Shown in pieces: positions 43,759 through 54,580 of a DNA stretch of 64,000 nucleotides. Made by a program: the position numbers and the translations under genes. This DNA comes from Raffaelea ambrosiae (lineage: Eukaryota > Ascomycota > Sordariomycetes > Ophiostomatales > Ophiostomataceae): NCBI GenBank assembly GCA_002778195.1, contig PCDI01000012.1, forward strand, positions 1,025,801 to 1,089,800, in the 5' to 3' direction. Each line of letters begins with the position of its first letter. The first letter of the stretch is position 1. The notes below the pieces were generated by a model. It searched no databases, was not told the origin of the DNA, and saw nothing but the letters and a program-made list of their open reading frames with translations.

Positions 43759-45655
43759 TCACACAGCGTGGCCGTGTAGTTCCAAGCTTTGCATTGGATG
43801 GCAGACGAGAGCGGTCAGCCTGACAATCCGGAACAGCTCGGCGCAGACGACATCCGCCGATGCCCGCGCCGTTCTATCGACGACGACCATTTTGTTTTCG
43901 ATCAGGTTGAGCATTTCTTGCGCAAAGATATCCGCCCTATACGTCTGCCGTAGTCGTTCGATCCACTATTGTTGGGTTGTCAGTTGAGGTCGGTCCATCG
44001 AGCGCACAAAAAAAACAAAAAAAAAAAATACGGGTCTTCAAGAGTCCGAGCTCCGAGCTTACCTCTACAACGGCAGGCTTCACCAGGGCCTCCAAGCGGC
44101 CTTCTGATTTTGATATGATGAAATATTTGTCTTCCATCACGTTCTCGTACGATTGGTCCCCGTTCAATCGGTCATCTTCAAATCGCCGGACCGCCTGCAG
44201 ACCCTCGAGCCACCATATGCAGAACTCCAGGTAGACACACCCCAGCGACCAAATGTCGTATTTGGAGCAGATGGGCTCCAGCAGATCCTTCTCGGGGGGG
44301 CGGTACAGCGATGTGTAGCCGTCAATGTTCAGCACGTGCGATCTCGTGAGGATGGAGTGGTAGCGGGTCAGGCCCAGGTCGGAGAGCACCATGAGGTCGG
44401 CATCGGCCTCGTAGTTGTGTGTGGAGAACCACAGGATGTTTTGGGGCTTGATGTCTCCATGGCGGCCAAAGTCGCGATCCAGTGGCTGCTGCGCATCGGG
44501 GGGCGTGGGCGTGGCCGAGAGCCTCTTCTGCTTCTGCCAGGTGGCCAGGCCGTGGATGCGCTTCACGGCGGTGGCAATACCCAGGCACTGCTCCGCTGCC
44601 CACTTTTGTTTGGCAGCGGTATGCATGGGCGCCTCGGGGTGTGTCTCCCAGAACTCGTCGAGGTCGCCGTCGGCCCACTCGAAGAGGAAATAGTGCTTCC
44701 CGGCATGGTGGAATGCGAGCAGGAGCGTGATGAGGTGCTTTTCCTTGCGTGTGGTGACACAGGCCTTGCCCAGGGCCTTGAGCTCCTGGCTGAAGTTGCG
44801 CACGGCATCGGCGGGGAATTCCTTCAGTGCAAAATAGCACGGCTCCCCCTCGCGCACGCGCTTCGAGTGGAAGTTGTGGTGGCTTGGATGGATCGCCACC
44901 CGGTGGACCGTCCCGTTTCCGCCACTCTTCTTTTTCTCGTTCTGCAGCCACGGCAGCCGTATGAGACCATGGAGGTTGTAGTAACGCGGCCCGTCTTCGC
45001 GGATGTCGAAAAACGGCGCGAGAAACAACGGCTGGTATTCTTTAAACAGAGCCAGCTCGTTGTCGTCCCAGTCCTCAAACAGCGACGTGTTGGGCTCGCC
45101 GGCACAGAATCCCTCCAGTCTTTCCGAATGAAGAGGCAGCTGGTCGTCCGTGATTCCATCCCTGATGAATGCCTCCATGAGATCCAGCCGTATCATGTAA
45201 AGCAGGATCCCCAGCACGCGCCGGCGGCCCAGGACTTCATTGACAGCAGCTCTGAGTTCGGCATCTGTGGATCCCGGATGGAGCTCTTTCATCAGGGCTT
45301 GTATGGGTCCCATGCCGAAGATCAGCTCGAACTGGTCGATGGGCAAGTACCGACTGCTCAATTTCTTGCTCCCGTTGCTGGCGCAGAGACTCTTCTTGAT
45401 TTTCTCGTGTATGGACTTCTGGACATTGGTTTTTTTGGTGCATGGTTCGAGCCCGAAAAAGTCGCGGAGACTCTCCGTGTCCATGGTGTCTTGGAGCGAG
45501 TCTGTTTCGAGGAGCGGACGCAGGGGTGGGAAGGGGGCCGCACTGAAGCCCAAGTTCGGCACAGGAGTGAAGCAAGACGCATCGTCGGCCTCATCGTCGA
45601 GAAAGGCTTCGGACGGTCGGCCATCAGGCCCAACAGAACTGAGGGGGACCAGCAT
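43759..45655 (-). CDS. Protein kinase of the HET-neighbourhood type, with N-terminal helical domain
   Basis: A 599-residue protein from exons 45655-44063 and 43965-43759. The 97 nt intron joins VKPAVVE to WIERLRQTYRADIF, restoring the end of the C-lobe. Residues 1-240 form a mostly helical domain with GLIRLPWLQNEKKKSG before the kinase. The kinase has the ATP lysine in YFALKEF (278), FLFEWADGDLDEFWE at the hinge, HGDIKPQN (399-406) and DLG instead of DFG (426). GYTSLYRPPEKDLLEP is the activation-segment end and SKYDIWSLGCVYLEFCIWWL the F helix. Family members are common in filamentous fungi next to HET and NLR genes. A second member lies 2.6 kb away on the opposite strand. Confidence 0.85.
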
Positions 45656-46554
45656 TGCAAAGAATTGCTTCGGTCTTGTGTATGGGTCTGTATCCTAAGA
45701 GAAATTCGACTTGGGAAAGAGGGGGGGGGATGGTTTCGAAGAATAGAAGTCCCAGCGTTTGATTTGTTCAGAGATTGCATCGCCTGAGAAAGAGAGAAAA
45801 AAAAAGCACAGCAGCACGCACGGGGTGGTTCATTCTAGGCCTCCGTCTGGCTCCGGCCAGGCCGGGGTGCAGCCACGGCCTGAGCAGACTGCAGCCCAAT
45901 GACTGCCCATTCTTCTGCGCAGGGCTCAATCCGCACTTTCCGAAAACAATGCCTCGCGGGCGTCGACCCTAGGAAAGGAGGCAAGTACGTTCTGGGGGGG
46001 GGCTTCGGGCAATGCGACAAAACTCAGCCTGGCCTGTCCCCCCTCCTTCTCGACGCAACCCCTGCCCACCACCAATACACGATTTTGCCCAATACCACAC
46101 ATCACTTCTTTTAGGCGGCCCGTCTTTGGGGCTTGGCGCCGCCTTTTACAAATAATGCTTGATTGCCCCCCCCCCCCAAAGTAGGAACGTGCGTATCTGC
46201 TGGTTGGTGTGGCGGGTGGCGACCAGATAACTAGGCGCTGGGCTGACGGGGTTTCACTTGGGACCCCATATTGCCAGAGGATGACGGGTAGCCTTGAGAA
46301 TACGCCTTGCAGATGGAAATATGCCTTGTTGTCCGCCGCCACATGCCTTGCATGACACATGCCTGGAGGCCCTGCGCCACGCGTGTGACTCCATTCTCCG
46401 TCGCGACAACAATGACCCGGGGCCATTTATTGGCCATTTGCCACTGGCAATGAAACTAAAAACCGCAACGTGTTCCCGGATTCCACTTGCGGTGCGTTCC
46501 CGACTGTGGTGCGTTCACGACAGCACAAAACCACAGAGATCCGGATGCAAGACA
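45656..46554. other. intergenic
   Basis: About 900 bases including a C run at 46165-46177. The kinase promoter lies at the left. No gene supported. Confidence 0.4.
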
Positions 46555-46963
46555 ATGTCGCCCGCCTGCCAATTGAAACTGGTGCGACAAGACCGCAATG
46601 TCGCTGTCTACACAGAACGTCCAGATCGCATGCCCCCGAGGGAGCTCTCGGGCTTGCTGCTTCAAAAATTCGGGAGCAGAAACGTCAGAATATCTCTTCG
46701 CCGGAACGTGTACGTCATCTATGTCAATCGCGAGGCAGCGAACTCATATTGGGTAAGTAGGATCGCTGCACAAACAGGAATGGGCCCACGCTTCTAACAG
46801 CAAGAATCAGGACTTCAAGGCGTCTGCAGCCCGCTCACGAGAAACCACGGACGAAGACGAATACGATGCCGTGCCAGGCCTTGAACAGAGGCTCCTGGAC
46901 GTCAAATTGGCCGAGAGAGTGTTGAACAACGCGAGACTACATCCTGGAAGTTTCGTCTATTGA
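46555..46963 (+). CDS. Small hypothetical protein, two exons
   Basis: A 118-residue model from exons 46555-46752 and 46805-46963. The 52 nt intron has donor GTAAGT, branch CTAAC and acceptor AGCAAG, and the join is in phase. Exon 1 has a compact basic domain (PDRMPPRELSGLLLQKFG, then RNVRISLRRNVYVIYV). Exon 2 adds an acidic, helical tail (TTDEDEYDAVPGLEQRLLD) and a TGA. The consistent splice signals and the amphipathic pattern argue for a real gene, but I cannot name the family. The start could lie further upstream; ATG codons at 46450 and 46555 are both possible. Confidence 0.45.
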
Positions 46964-48264
46964 GAGGTTGCGTGATGGTGCCGATCAGCGTCCTGGCGAC
47001 GATCTGATAGAATCGGCATCGAGTACATTTGGGAACTTCCTGTATATCTTTAGTATATGGCAAATGAATTTGCCCCTGGATTGGTGCACGAGGCGTTGAC
47101 AGTTCATATTACCTTTTGTCTCCTAGAATGAGAATGCAAGTCTATCCATCCATCCCTGCACGCCCCGTATGGCAATGACCACGCATCCGGGAACGCGACG
47201 ATCACAAACAATGCTGACAGAGATGGCGAGCGAGAAAGTCGGTTCGCCTGGCCGCACACATTCCCCGTGCCCCATAAACGCTACCAGTACAGCTGCATAT
47301 GCCGCGGTGACCGCGAGAGCACTCTCGGGACCTGTCTTGCCAAAACACACAAAAAAAAAAAAAAAACCAAACCGAGAATCGATGCTGAGATGACCAACGT
47401 CGTCTTGATGATTGCCGTCCCAAGGACGAGGGCAACCACCGGTGCCACAATGATCAGGATCCGACGAAATTTCTTAGCGCCTGGGATTCTTCATGTCGGC
47501 ATAGATGGTCTCGCGTATCCTCTGCAGCTGCTCGTCTGTGGCCACGTCAGTCTCGACAGGGCGGCACGGCAGTCTAGATAAACGCCTGACAGAAGCACAG
47601 AATGACCTACTATGTAAGCTGTGAAGTCTGGGCACATTTGCAAACCAGTTCTCGGACATCTCTGGCAGTGTCCGTGCATCGTTGCAGAAAACCAAGTCCC
47701 TCATCGAAAGCCGGCGAATACGACATAGTATTGCTACTATGTATGTACGTATGAACATGGTGCCCCTACCTCGGTCCTGCTCAGCCCCATTGTAGAATGT
47801 TGGTGATAAGCACGAAGCCTCGGACCGGGCTGTACCGGGTCCCGTTCTGGTTGGTGGACGAACTATGGGCGCACTTTGGGCACATCCATTTCTGCACGGC
47901 CCTCGACATTGCATAAGAAGGATTCACGCTAGACTTTGTGTTGGTTGTTGGTCGCCGGAAGCGGAAATTCCGGTCTTCTGCACTTGCTGCCTGATGTGAA
48001 AGGCATATCCCCCAACGTCCTTGCCCCGGCTGCACTACACGGACGGTGATTCGTAGAGAGATTCGGGCAGCCCGTTTTCTGTGACTTGTCACTGTTTACT
48101 GCAACAGGGCCACGATGGGAGGTGATACATAAATCGGTAGCACGCCCAGGGACACATCTTGCATTTCTGGTGACAGCTTGAAAAATAGAGATAATAAAAT
48201 AAAAAAATCAAACACTGGAAAATCAGACGGTCCGATTTTTGTTCACAAAGTCCACTCGGGAACA
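46964..48264. other. intergenic with weak coding-like fragments on the minus strand
   Basis: No gene model closes here. Minus-strand fragments have some protein character: SRAVQKWMCPKCAHSS, a zinc-ribbon-like Cys pair near 47880-47910; VATDEQLQRIRETIYADM near 47500; and a hydrophobic stretch ILIIVAPVVALVLG near 47440. They lie in order but in different frames, and a 16-base A run (47351-47366) interrupts them. They may be exons of a small membrane protein or debris. Confidence 0.3.
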
Positions 48265-50380
48265 ATGCCCTCCCACAAGAAACAGTACCCTGCAATCCAA
48301 AGGCTTGCGGGCGAGATCAAGGAGAATTACGCCAATTTCGGCAGTCGCGCAGGCACTCAGCACGCCTTTCTGCCCCGCAACAAGCTCAACGCCTTGGTCA
48401 CTAGAGACAGTGTGAGGACGGCTTTCCAGGAAGCAAGAATCCATCATGACTACCTGGAAGACTACGTTCTCCGTGGGGATGCCCGTCGTTTGTTTCTCAT
48501 CCTGGTCTCTATGAGCACGCTGAGAGAAGAGAAGCTCTCTCTTCTTCCAGACCTGGAGGAGGCCGGGATCACGGATGCCACATTGCCACTCCGTTACAAC
48601 GAGTCCGAGGACAAGGTGTATTGTGACATGGGCGAGCTCACATCACTCAAAGAATGGGGAAACGACATGGTTCTCTTCACGCTGCGCCAGTGGCGGTTCA
48701 TCTCTCCGGTCTTCACCAGAGACAAGTTCATCCACACAATAGAGCAAGAGCGTATCATGCCGTATCGTGAGATCCCCACGCACCCGACAAGCAGCGGGTA
48801 CTTTGGTGATGTGACACGCTTCTATATTCACAGGGCACACATTCCGGCCCTCGAAACGGTAAGATGACGTCCCTGTCCCGCCTCCCCTTTTCGAGTGGGC
48901 CGCCGAACCGAGAACTAACGTATGTTGGTTCTGTCAAGAGTGGCGATGATATCCTCGACGGGGAGTGGATCCCCGTTGCCATCAAGAAAGTCAAGGACGC
49001 CTGGAACAGCGAGTTTTTCAGCATCGAGGCCGACAACCTCCACAAACTTCTGCGGTACAACTCGCCCTACCTGATCGAGCCCATAGCCGCTTTTGAGCAC
49101 GGCGACAGCAAGTGCTTCATGTTTCCATGGGCCGCCGGCGGCAACTTGGGCGAGCTCTGGAGAAACCACGAGGGAAAGCGCGCGGATCCGGCGAGCCGCA
49201 TCTGGCTCGTCGAGCAGCTCGTCGGCATCTTCTCCGCCCTGAAGAAGCTCCACGGGGGCAACTTCCGGCATGGCGACCTCAAGCCCGAGAACATCCTGTG
49301 GTTCAAGGGCAAGCACGACCAAGGCGTTCTCAAGATTGCCGATCTGGGCCTCGCCAAGCCCCACGAGACCACGCAGACGACCAAGATGCGGAACGATAAC
49401 GGAGTGGGAACAAGGACTCCCTCCGGTACGTCTCGGTACGAGCCACCCGAGATGGACCGGGACCGGGGCAGAGGAACTGCACGCTCGAGGCAGTACGACA
49501 TCTGGTCCATGGGATGCGTCATACTCGAGCTCCTGATCTGGCTCATGTATGGGATGGAGGCTGTCCGGACGTTTCGAGCGCATACGCCGTATTTTTGGAG
49601 CAAAATAGAGCGACGGGGGCTGGTGTACGAGGTGCACCCCTACGTGGTCGCCTGCATGGGTAGTCTGAAGAGGCAGCTGCGGGAGCGTCTGCAGGGACGT
49701 GAAGCAGCGCACGGGGCCTTGCTGAGCCTTGTCCAGGAAAGGCTGCTCGTCGTCCAAGTGTCGGAGGATTATACGAGCCATCCCGAGTGCCGGGAGATTG
49801 CCAAGGTCTTGCACCGTTCTCTGGAGGCGGTCTATGCAAAGTGCTGTCGCCACAAATCCTATCTTCCCGCGCTCCACTTGCCGTATCCCGAGTCCAGCAT
49901 TGAGCGTAACATTTCTCACTATACCCCTGTCTGGGAAAGCAACGGGAGGCTGGATGTGCCGGACAGAGCTGGAAATTCCCGTCCTCTCGGGATGCCTGTC
50001 CCAGGGGGAGGCTATGCGGATGGGAGTACACCCATGACGGATGGCGCATTTTTGAACGGCCTGGCCGTGCCAGTATGTGGACCCAACCTGCTATACATGC
50101 AGCCCCCCCCCCCGGCGAGGCTAACACACAGAACACAGACCGTCAGCCTATCTAGAGACAATGAGACTATTCCGCACAACTTTGTGAACAACGACAGCAT
50201 GGAATCGCAGGCCTCGTCGGGCTTGCAAAGCACGATGAACCAGCTGACAATGTCAGACAAGCAGGAAGTATGTGTGCCCCCCCCCGGCCTAGTTGAGCAG
50301 CTTTCCATAAGATGTCCCCAGTGGCTGACCATCCGTGTTTTCAGTATGTCAGTTTTACTTCCCGCATGCGGCTGGCTTAG
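48265..50380 (+). CDS. Protein kinase of the HET-neighbourhood type (paralogue of the 43.8-45.7 kb gene)
   Basis: A 652-residue protein from exons 48265-48858, 48939-50267 and 50345-50380. Introns are 80 and 77 nt with branch sites CTAAC and CTGAC. The last exon adds only YVSFTSRMRLA and a stop; reading through the intron would give an unlikely 50-residue tail. Residues 1-195 are a helical domain related to that of the neighbouring kinase. Kinase landmarks are VAIKKVKD (Lys214), FMFPWAAGGNLGELW at the hinge, HGDLKPEN (309-316), DLG at 333, GTSRYEPPEM and RQYDIWSMGCVILELLIWLM. The C-terminal 130 residues are low-complexity. It is convergent with the related kinase across 2.6 kb and tandem with the HET gene downstream. 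Confidence 0.85.
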
Positions 50381-50629
50381 CGGTGGCATTGAACTAACCA
50401 GGCGCCCGATCTCTTGTGCCGAATACAGAATGTGATTGAAACCCGCTTGCTTTTTGTTTCCCCGTTCGAATCTTGACGTATGCAGAGATACTGACACCGG
50501 AGCTTCCCTACAGCTGGTAACCACCCACAGACCCCGTTTCTTTGCCGATTCCGTGCTTACCGATCGTAGTTTGTGAGTTCGCCCTCTCATCCCCACTATG
50601 ATCCACGGCAACGACAAGATCTGTACTAA

Positions 50630-52699
50630 ATGTGCTCGTCCTTCCAGCAAGCAATGAAGCTGAATGACAACTGGGAATCCAACCCCAATGACGAGTTTGC
50701 TTCTCACCTGTTTGGCTTGATTTCGTGGGACCATGTTCGACCCTCCGTATGGGAAAAGGGCGTTGTTTTGTGTCCTAGGTGCGGGACAACACCGATTGGG
50801 GTGTTGTTCGAGGGCCATTGTAACCTGTCAGAACTCCAATCGCGTGCCGTTGTTTGTGATTTGTGTAGACTGCTTCAAGATGCCTTTGCACGGCGGGGAT
50901 ACAAAGCGCCTCAAATAGTTTCCTTGTCCCGAAAGGGGGGTGTCGTCAGTGTCGAAAATGGTCCACGTCTTCTTTCCATATACAGCAGCCCAGGTATTTT
51001 TCCGTGCCCGTATTCCCCATGTCCTTGCGATCCCATGAACCCGCTGTGAAGCATGGCTGCCGCTAATCTCCCTATACTACACTGCCAGACTCGACTGCCC
51101 GCTCAGAGGCGCCTCTGGGGCTGCCACGGCTATTGGAGCCGGCAAGTGCGGACCAGTTCACCTTGCTGGGGGAATGGCTTCGTGTCTGCGACGCCGAGCA
51201 CGACCAATGCGCTCTGCGCAGACACAGCGGTGCCAGCGACGGGACAGAGACGAGGCCCACGCGGCTGATCGATCTCGGCGAGCCGCTGCGCCTTGTGGAC
51301 ACGGCCTCGCGGGGGCCGTCGGTCTCGTATGTGGCCCTCAGCCACTGCTGGGGCGCGCTCAGCGAGACGGAGCGGTTCTGCACGTACACGCGAAACGTGG
51401 CCCAGCTGCGGGAGTCCATCGACTGGGACCCCCTCCCGCGCACGTTCCGCGATGCGATCACGGTGGCGCGCGGCATCGGCGCGCGGTACCTCTGGATCGA
51501 CTCGCTGTGCATCGTCCAGGACGACACCCAGGACTGGGAGAACGAGTCGGCCAAGATGGGCCAGATCTTCCACGCGGCCTACTGCACCCTCTGTGCCACC
51601 TCGGCCAAGTCGTCGCTCGACGGGTTTCTGCACAGCCGGCGGCCGCGGCCCTGCGTCGCCATCGAGACAAAGTCCGCGAGCACCGGCAGCGTCGCGGGCA
51701 CGCTCTACGTGTGCCCCAACATCGACGACTTTGAACGCGACGTCGATCTGGGGGAGCTCAACACGCGCGGCTGGGTGCTGCAGGAGCGGGTTCTGTCGCG
51801 GCGCTGCATCTTCTTCACGTCGACGCAGGTGTATTGGAGCTGTGGCGGCGGTGTGCAGTCGGAAACCCTCGCCCGTCTATGGAAGTACGTGTCCCTCTCT
51901 TTCTTTCTTTCCTTCTTTCTTTCTTCCTTTCCTTCTGTCTGTCTTTCTTTCTTTGGTTTCGCCAACTGACAGCTGCCTCCTCTGCCGCAGTGCCAAGGCC
52001 GCTTTCCTCGGTGATCCTCAATTCCCCAACTCGGCGCTCGAGTACTATCGCGACGGCCGGCAGATGCTGGTCCAGGACCTCTACGAGCGCTACTCCGGAC
52101 TCGCCTTCAGCCACAGCCGCGACCGCCCCGTCGCCATCCTCGGCCTGCAGGAGCGCCTCTCCGTGGCCTTCAAGACCCACGCTGCCTACGGCTTTCTCGC
52201 CCCGTACTTTGCCCGCCTGCTGCTGTGGAAGCGCAGCGGTGTGCAGCGGATGGTCCGCATCGTGCAGCCGCGCGGCAGCCGCCAGTACCCCCCCTCCTGG
52301 TCGTGGTTTTCCAAGATGGGTGCCATCAAGTACATGGACCTCAAGTTCCAGGAGATCGACTGGGCGGTCGCGGATTTCCAGAACCCGTTCAAGACGCCGT
52401 CCATGATCCAGACGGCTACGATGCGGGGGCGGGCCAGGCGCCTGGTGATGACGCCGCAGGATATGCTGGTGTCCATCACGTTTGACGAAGAGGCGGAGTT
52501 TGACGTCGCGGACCTGCGTTGCATGGTTGTTGGACGAGACAAGAACACAAGTTGGTCTGGCAGCATCAAGCATCACGTGCTCATCATCCGCCAGGTGGGC
52601 GGCAGCACCGGCGGAGCAGACATCTATGAGCGAGTAGGCGTGGCCTCCCTGCACCCGTCACAAGTGGCGGAGGAGTCGTGGTGGGTGACAATCCGGTAG
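50630..52699 (+). CDS. HET-domain protein (heterokaryon incompatibility)
   Basis: A 622-residue protein from exons 50630-50993, 51089-51884 and 51991-52699, phases consistent. The N-terminal part has a Cys pattern common in HET proteins (VLCPRCGTTP ... VVCDLCRLLQ). The HET domain shows its three classic blocks: YVALSHCWG; RYLWIDSLCIVQDDTQDWEN with a following KMGQIFHAAYCTLCAT; and NTRGWVLQERVLSRR. The C-terminal 300 residues form the usual variable extension, with PPSWSWFSKMG near the middle. HET proteins trigger cell death when unlike mycelia fuse. The second intron is a CTTT-rich tract. An alternative start at 50654 is possible. Confidence 0.92.
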
Positions 52700-53127
52700 T
52701 CTGCATGGAAAGAAGGGTAGAAATCCGCTACGCAATTGGGGGTTTCGATTCGAGCATACGTACTATGGAAAGTCGGATCAATCCTTTTGCCGGCAAATCA
52801 TAGAATTTTGATTGTTGAAAAGCAGCCCAAGTAGCTAAAGTAATATTAGCTGAATTTAAGGACGATTCTAATAAAAATTTAGAATTCTCATCTTTTTGCT
52901 CTTGGAATTCTCGCTGCGTTGCCCTCGTTTCTTTCTTGTCTGTCGTGTAGTAATACGGCTACGGCCTTCTCTACTCAGAGTGCCCCAGAGTCAAAGCTCG
53001 GTTTGATCTACGCACACGGGGACTTCACTTTGCTGGTATAGTAGCCACTAGATTGCTGCTGCCTTTACTCACCCCCTCTCCCGTGTCCGTTTCAGAACCC
53101 TGCGCATTCACAGCTGCATATCCCTGC
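52700..53127. other. convergent 3' intergenic region
   Basis: About 430 AT-rich bases between two convergent stop codons. No frame supported. Confidence 0.4.
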
Positions 53128-53961
53128 TCACAACATAGACTTGGGACCGCTTGCAACAGTCTGCAGCAGAGTTCTCACCTCTTGGAGTGACCTGATCTGC
53201 TTGCCCTCGGCATCAAAGTTGGCCGCCTCTAACCACGTTTCCAGGGCCCTCTTATTCAATGGCCACTCGTCGTCCAACATACTCAAGAAATCCGAGTCGC
53301 GACTTGTCCCCCACCGGGTGATTTTGTCCTTGCGACAGGTACCTTCATACTTGTAACCCAGCCGCTCCGTGTATTTCCGAGACTTGACATTAAGCGTGCT
53401 AGACGACAGCCCGATTCTGACATATGCTGTTTCCTGCTCTTCAAACATATGGCGGAGGAAGAGATAGTTCGCTTCCGTGGCGGCATACGTCCGCTGCAAT
53501 AGTGGAGAGGAGACCGCATCGTCCAATGTGATGGTGCGAGATTGTGGGTGAGTCCGATAGCCCATGAATCCGAGCACAGCTGTGTGGGAATGAGCGTCAG
53601 GAGGGGACGGCGGGCCGAGGTGAAGTGGGCAGGCTTTTATGGCGTAGATGGTGAGATCTGGATGGTCGCGCAGATAACCAAAGATGTAATTGGAAAGATC
53701 ATCCTCGTCGTAGACATACGGAAACCCGATGATCAAGTCGAAAAGGTGGTTATTCTTTGGCAGACCAAGACCAGCAAACAGCAGGGGGATGTCTCGTGGG
53801 GCAATGCGTTCAAGGGTCACATATTGGCCCTGGATGGTCGTTGACTTCGACGCCCGAGTGCCCGGCTCAGCCGAGTCTGGAGAGTGTTAGAAAATAAAGA
53901 GAAATGACAGGGGTTCATGCTGCGTGGAAAATAACGCACCCTTCGTATCTGTTCCGGACAT
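53128..53961 (-). CDS. GNAT-family N-acetyltransferase
   Basis: A 256-residue protein from exons 53961-53940 and 53876-53128. The tiny first exon encodes MSGTDTK and is joined by a 63 nt intron with a CTAAC branch site, giving KDSAEPGTRASKSTTIQG in phase. The core shows the RimJ/L-type pattern: YVTLERIAPRDIP at the start, AVLGFMGYRTHP in strand 4, YLFLRHMFEEQ, then NVKSRKYTERLGYKYEGTCR and SDFLSMLDDEWP, which is diagnostic for this fungal subgroup. It should transfer an acetyl group from acetyl-CoA to an amine. It flanks the 54-64 kb biosynthetic-looking genes and could modify their product or serve in self-protection; this is inference. Confidence 0.85.
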
Positions 53962-54580
53962 CGTGAGGCCTGTGATGTTCGTTGGTTTTCCCAGATTTAG
54001 ATTAAAGCAACGCGTGCGCAAAAGCTAAGCGAACACCATGGTGTTCAGTCGAATAAGAGTTCTTTTAAAATAAAATATAAATATAAATATATGCGCCATC
54101 GTGATATATTGTCCAACTCTTACGTTAAAGGGCTCTTCTCGTAAGCAGCTGGTTGGTTAGCCGCTCTCATCAATTTTGAGACAGTCTATCTCGGAAGTAC
54201 AACACCTTCGGACGAGTTACAGATGTACGTATTACTAGTAAGTGCATGCATAGACGAGCCAGGGCCATATACAACTTCTCCACCGCTTACGAAGCAGCCG
54301 TAGTAACTATTATGACATGGTCATGACTTGCTTATGCCCCGTCCCACGTCCCTAGTAAGCAGACATCGCCAGCGATTCCATCTTCTAATTGGCCGTCTGC
54401 GGTCAGTGTGGAAAGAGTGAACGTAGAAGGAAACGTCCATGCTTTAAATTGAGAGAATCTTCGATATACTTGGCCCGCGCCGTATCAAACAGTCGTCCTT
54501 TTGAGTATGGCCGTCTTAAAACACTCCTCCCAAAGCTGAGCAAGCCCCAATACTGCTGTCTTACCATCCCGTGCGCCAAC
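53962..54580. promoter_or_regulatory. divergent promoter region, acetyltransferase / alpha-oxoamine synthase
   Basis: About 620 AT-rich bases between outward-facing starts, including TATAAATATAAATATATG near 54071-54092. Both promoters should lie here. Confidence 0.4.

Noticed and set aside
44153..45787. A 544-codon plus-strand frame opposite the first kinase gene
   Set aside because: Antisense of a kinase with a full set of catalytic motifs; no recognisable protein in this frame.
50268..50435. Read-through C-terminus of the second kinase (about 55 extra residues)
   Set aside because: It crosses a strong GTATGT donor, CTGAC branch and TTTCAG acceptor; splicing gives a short natural end.
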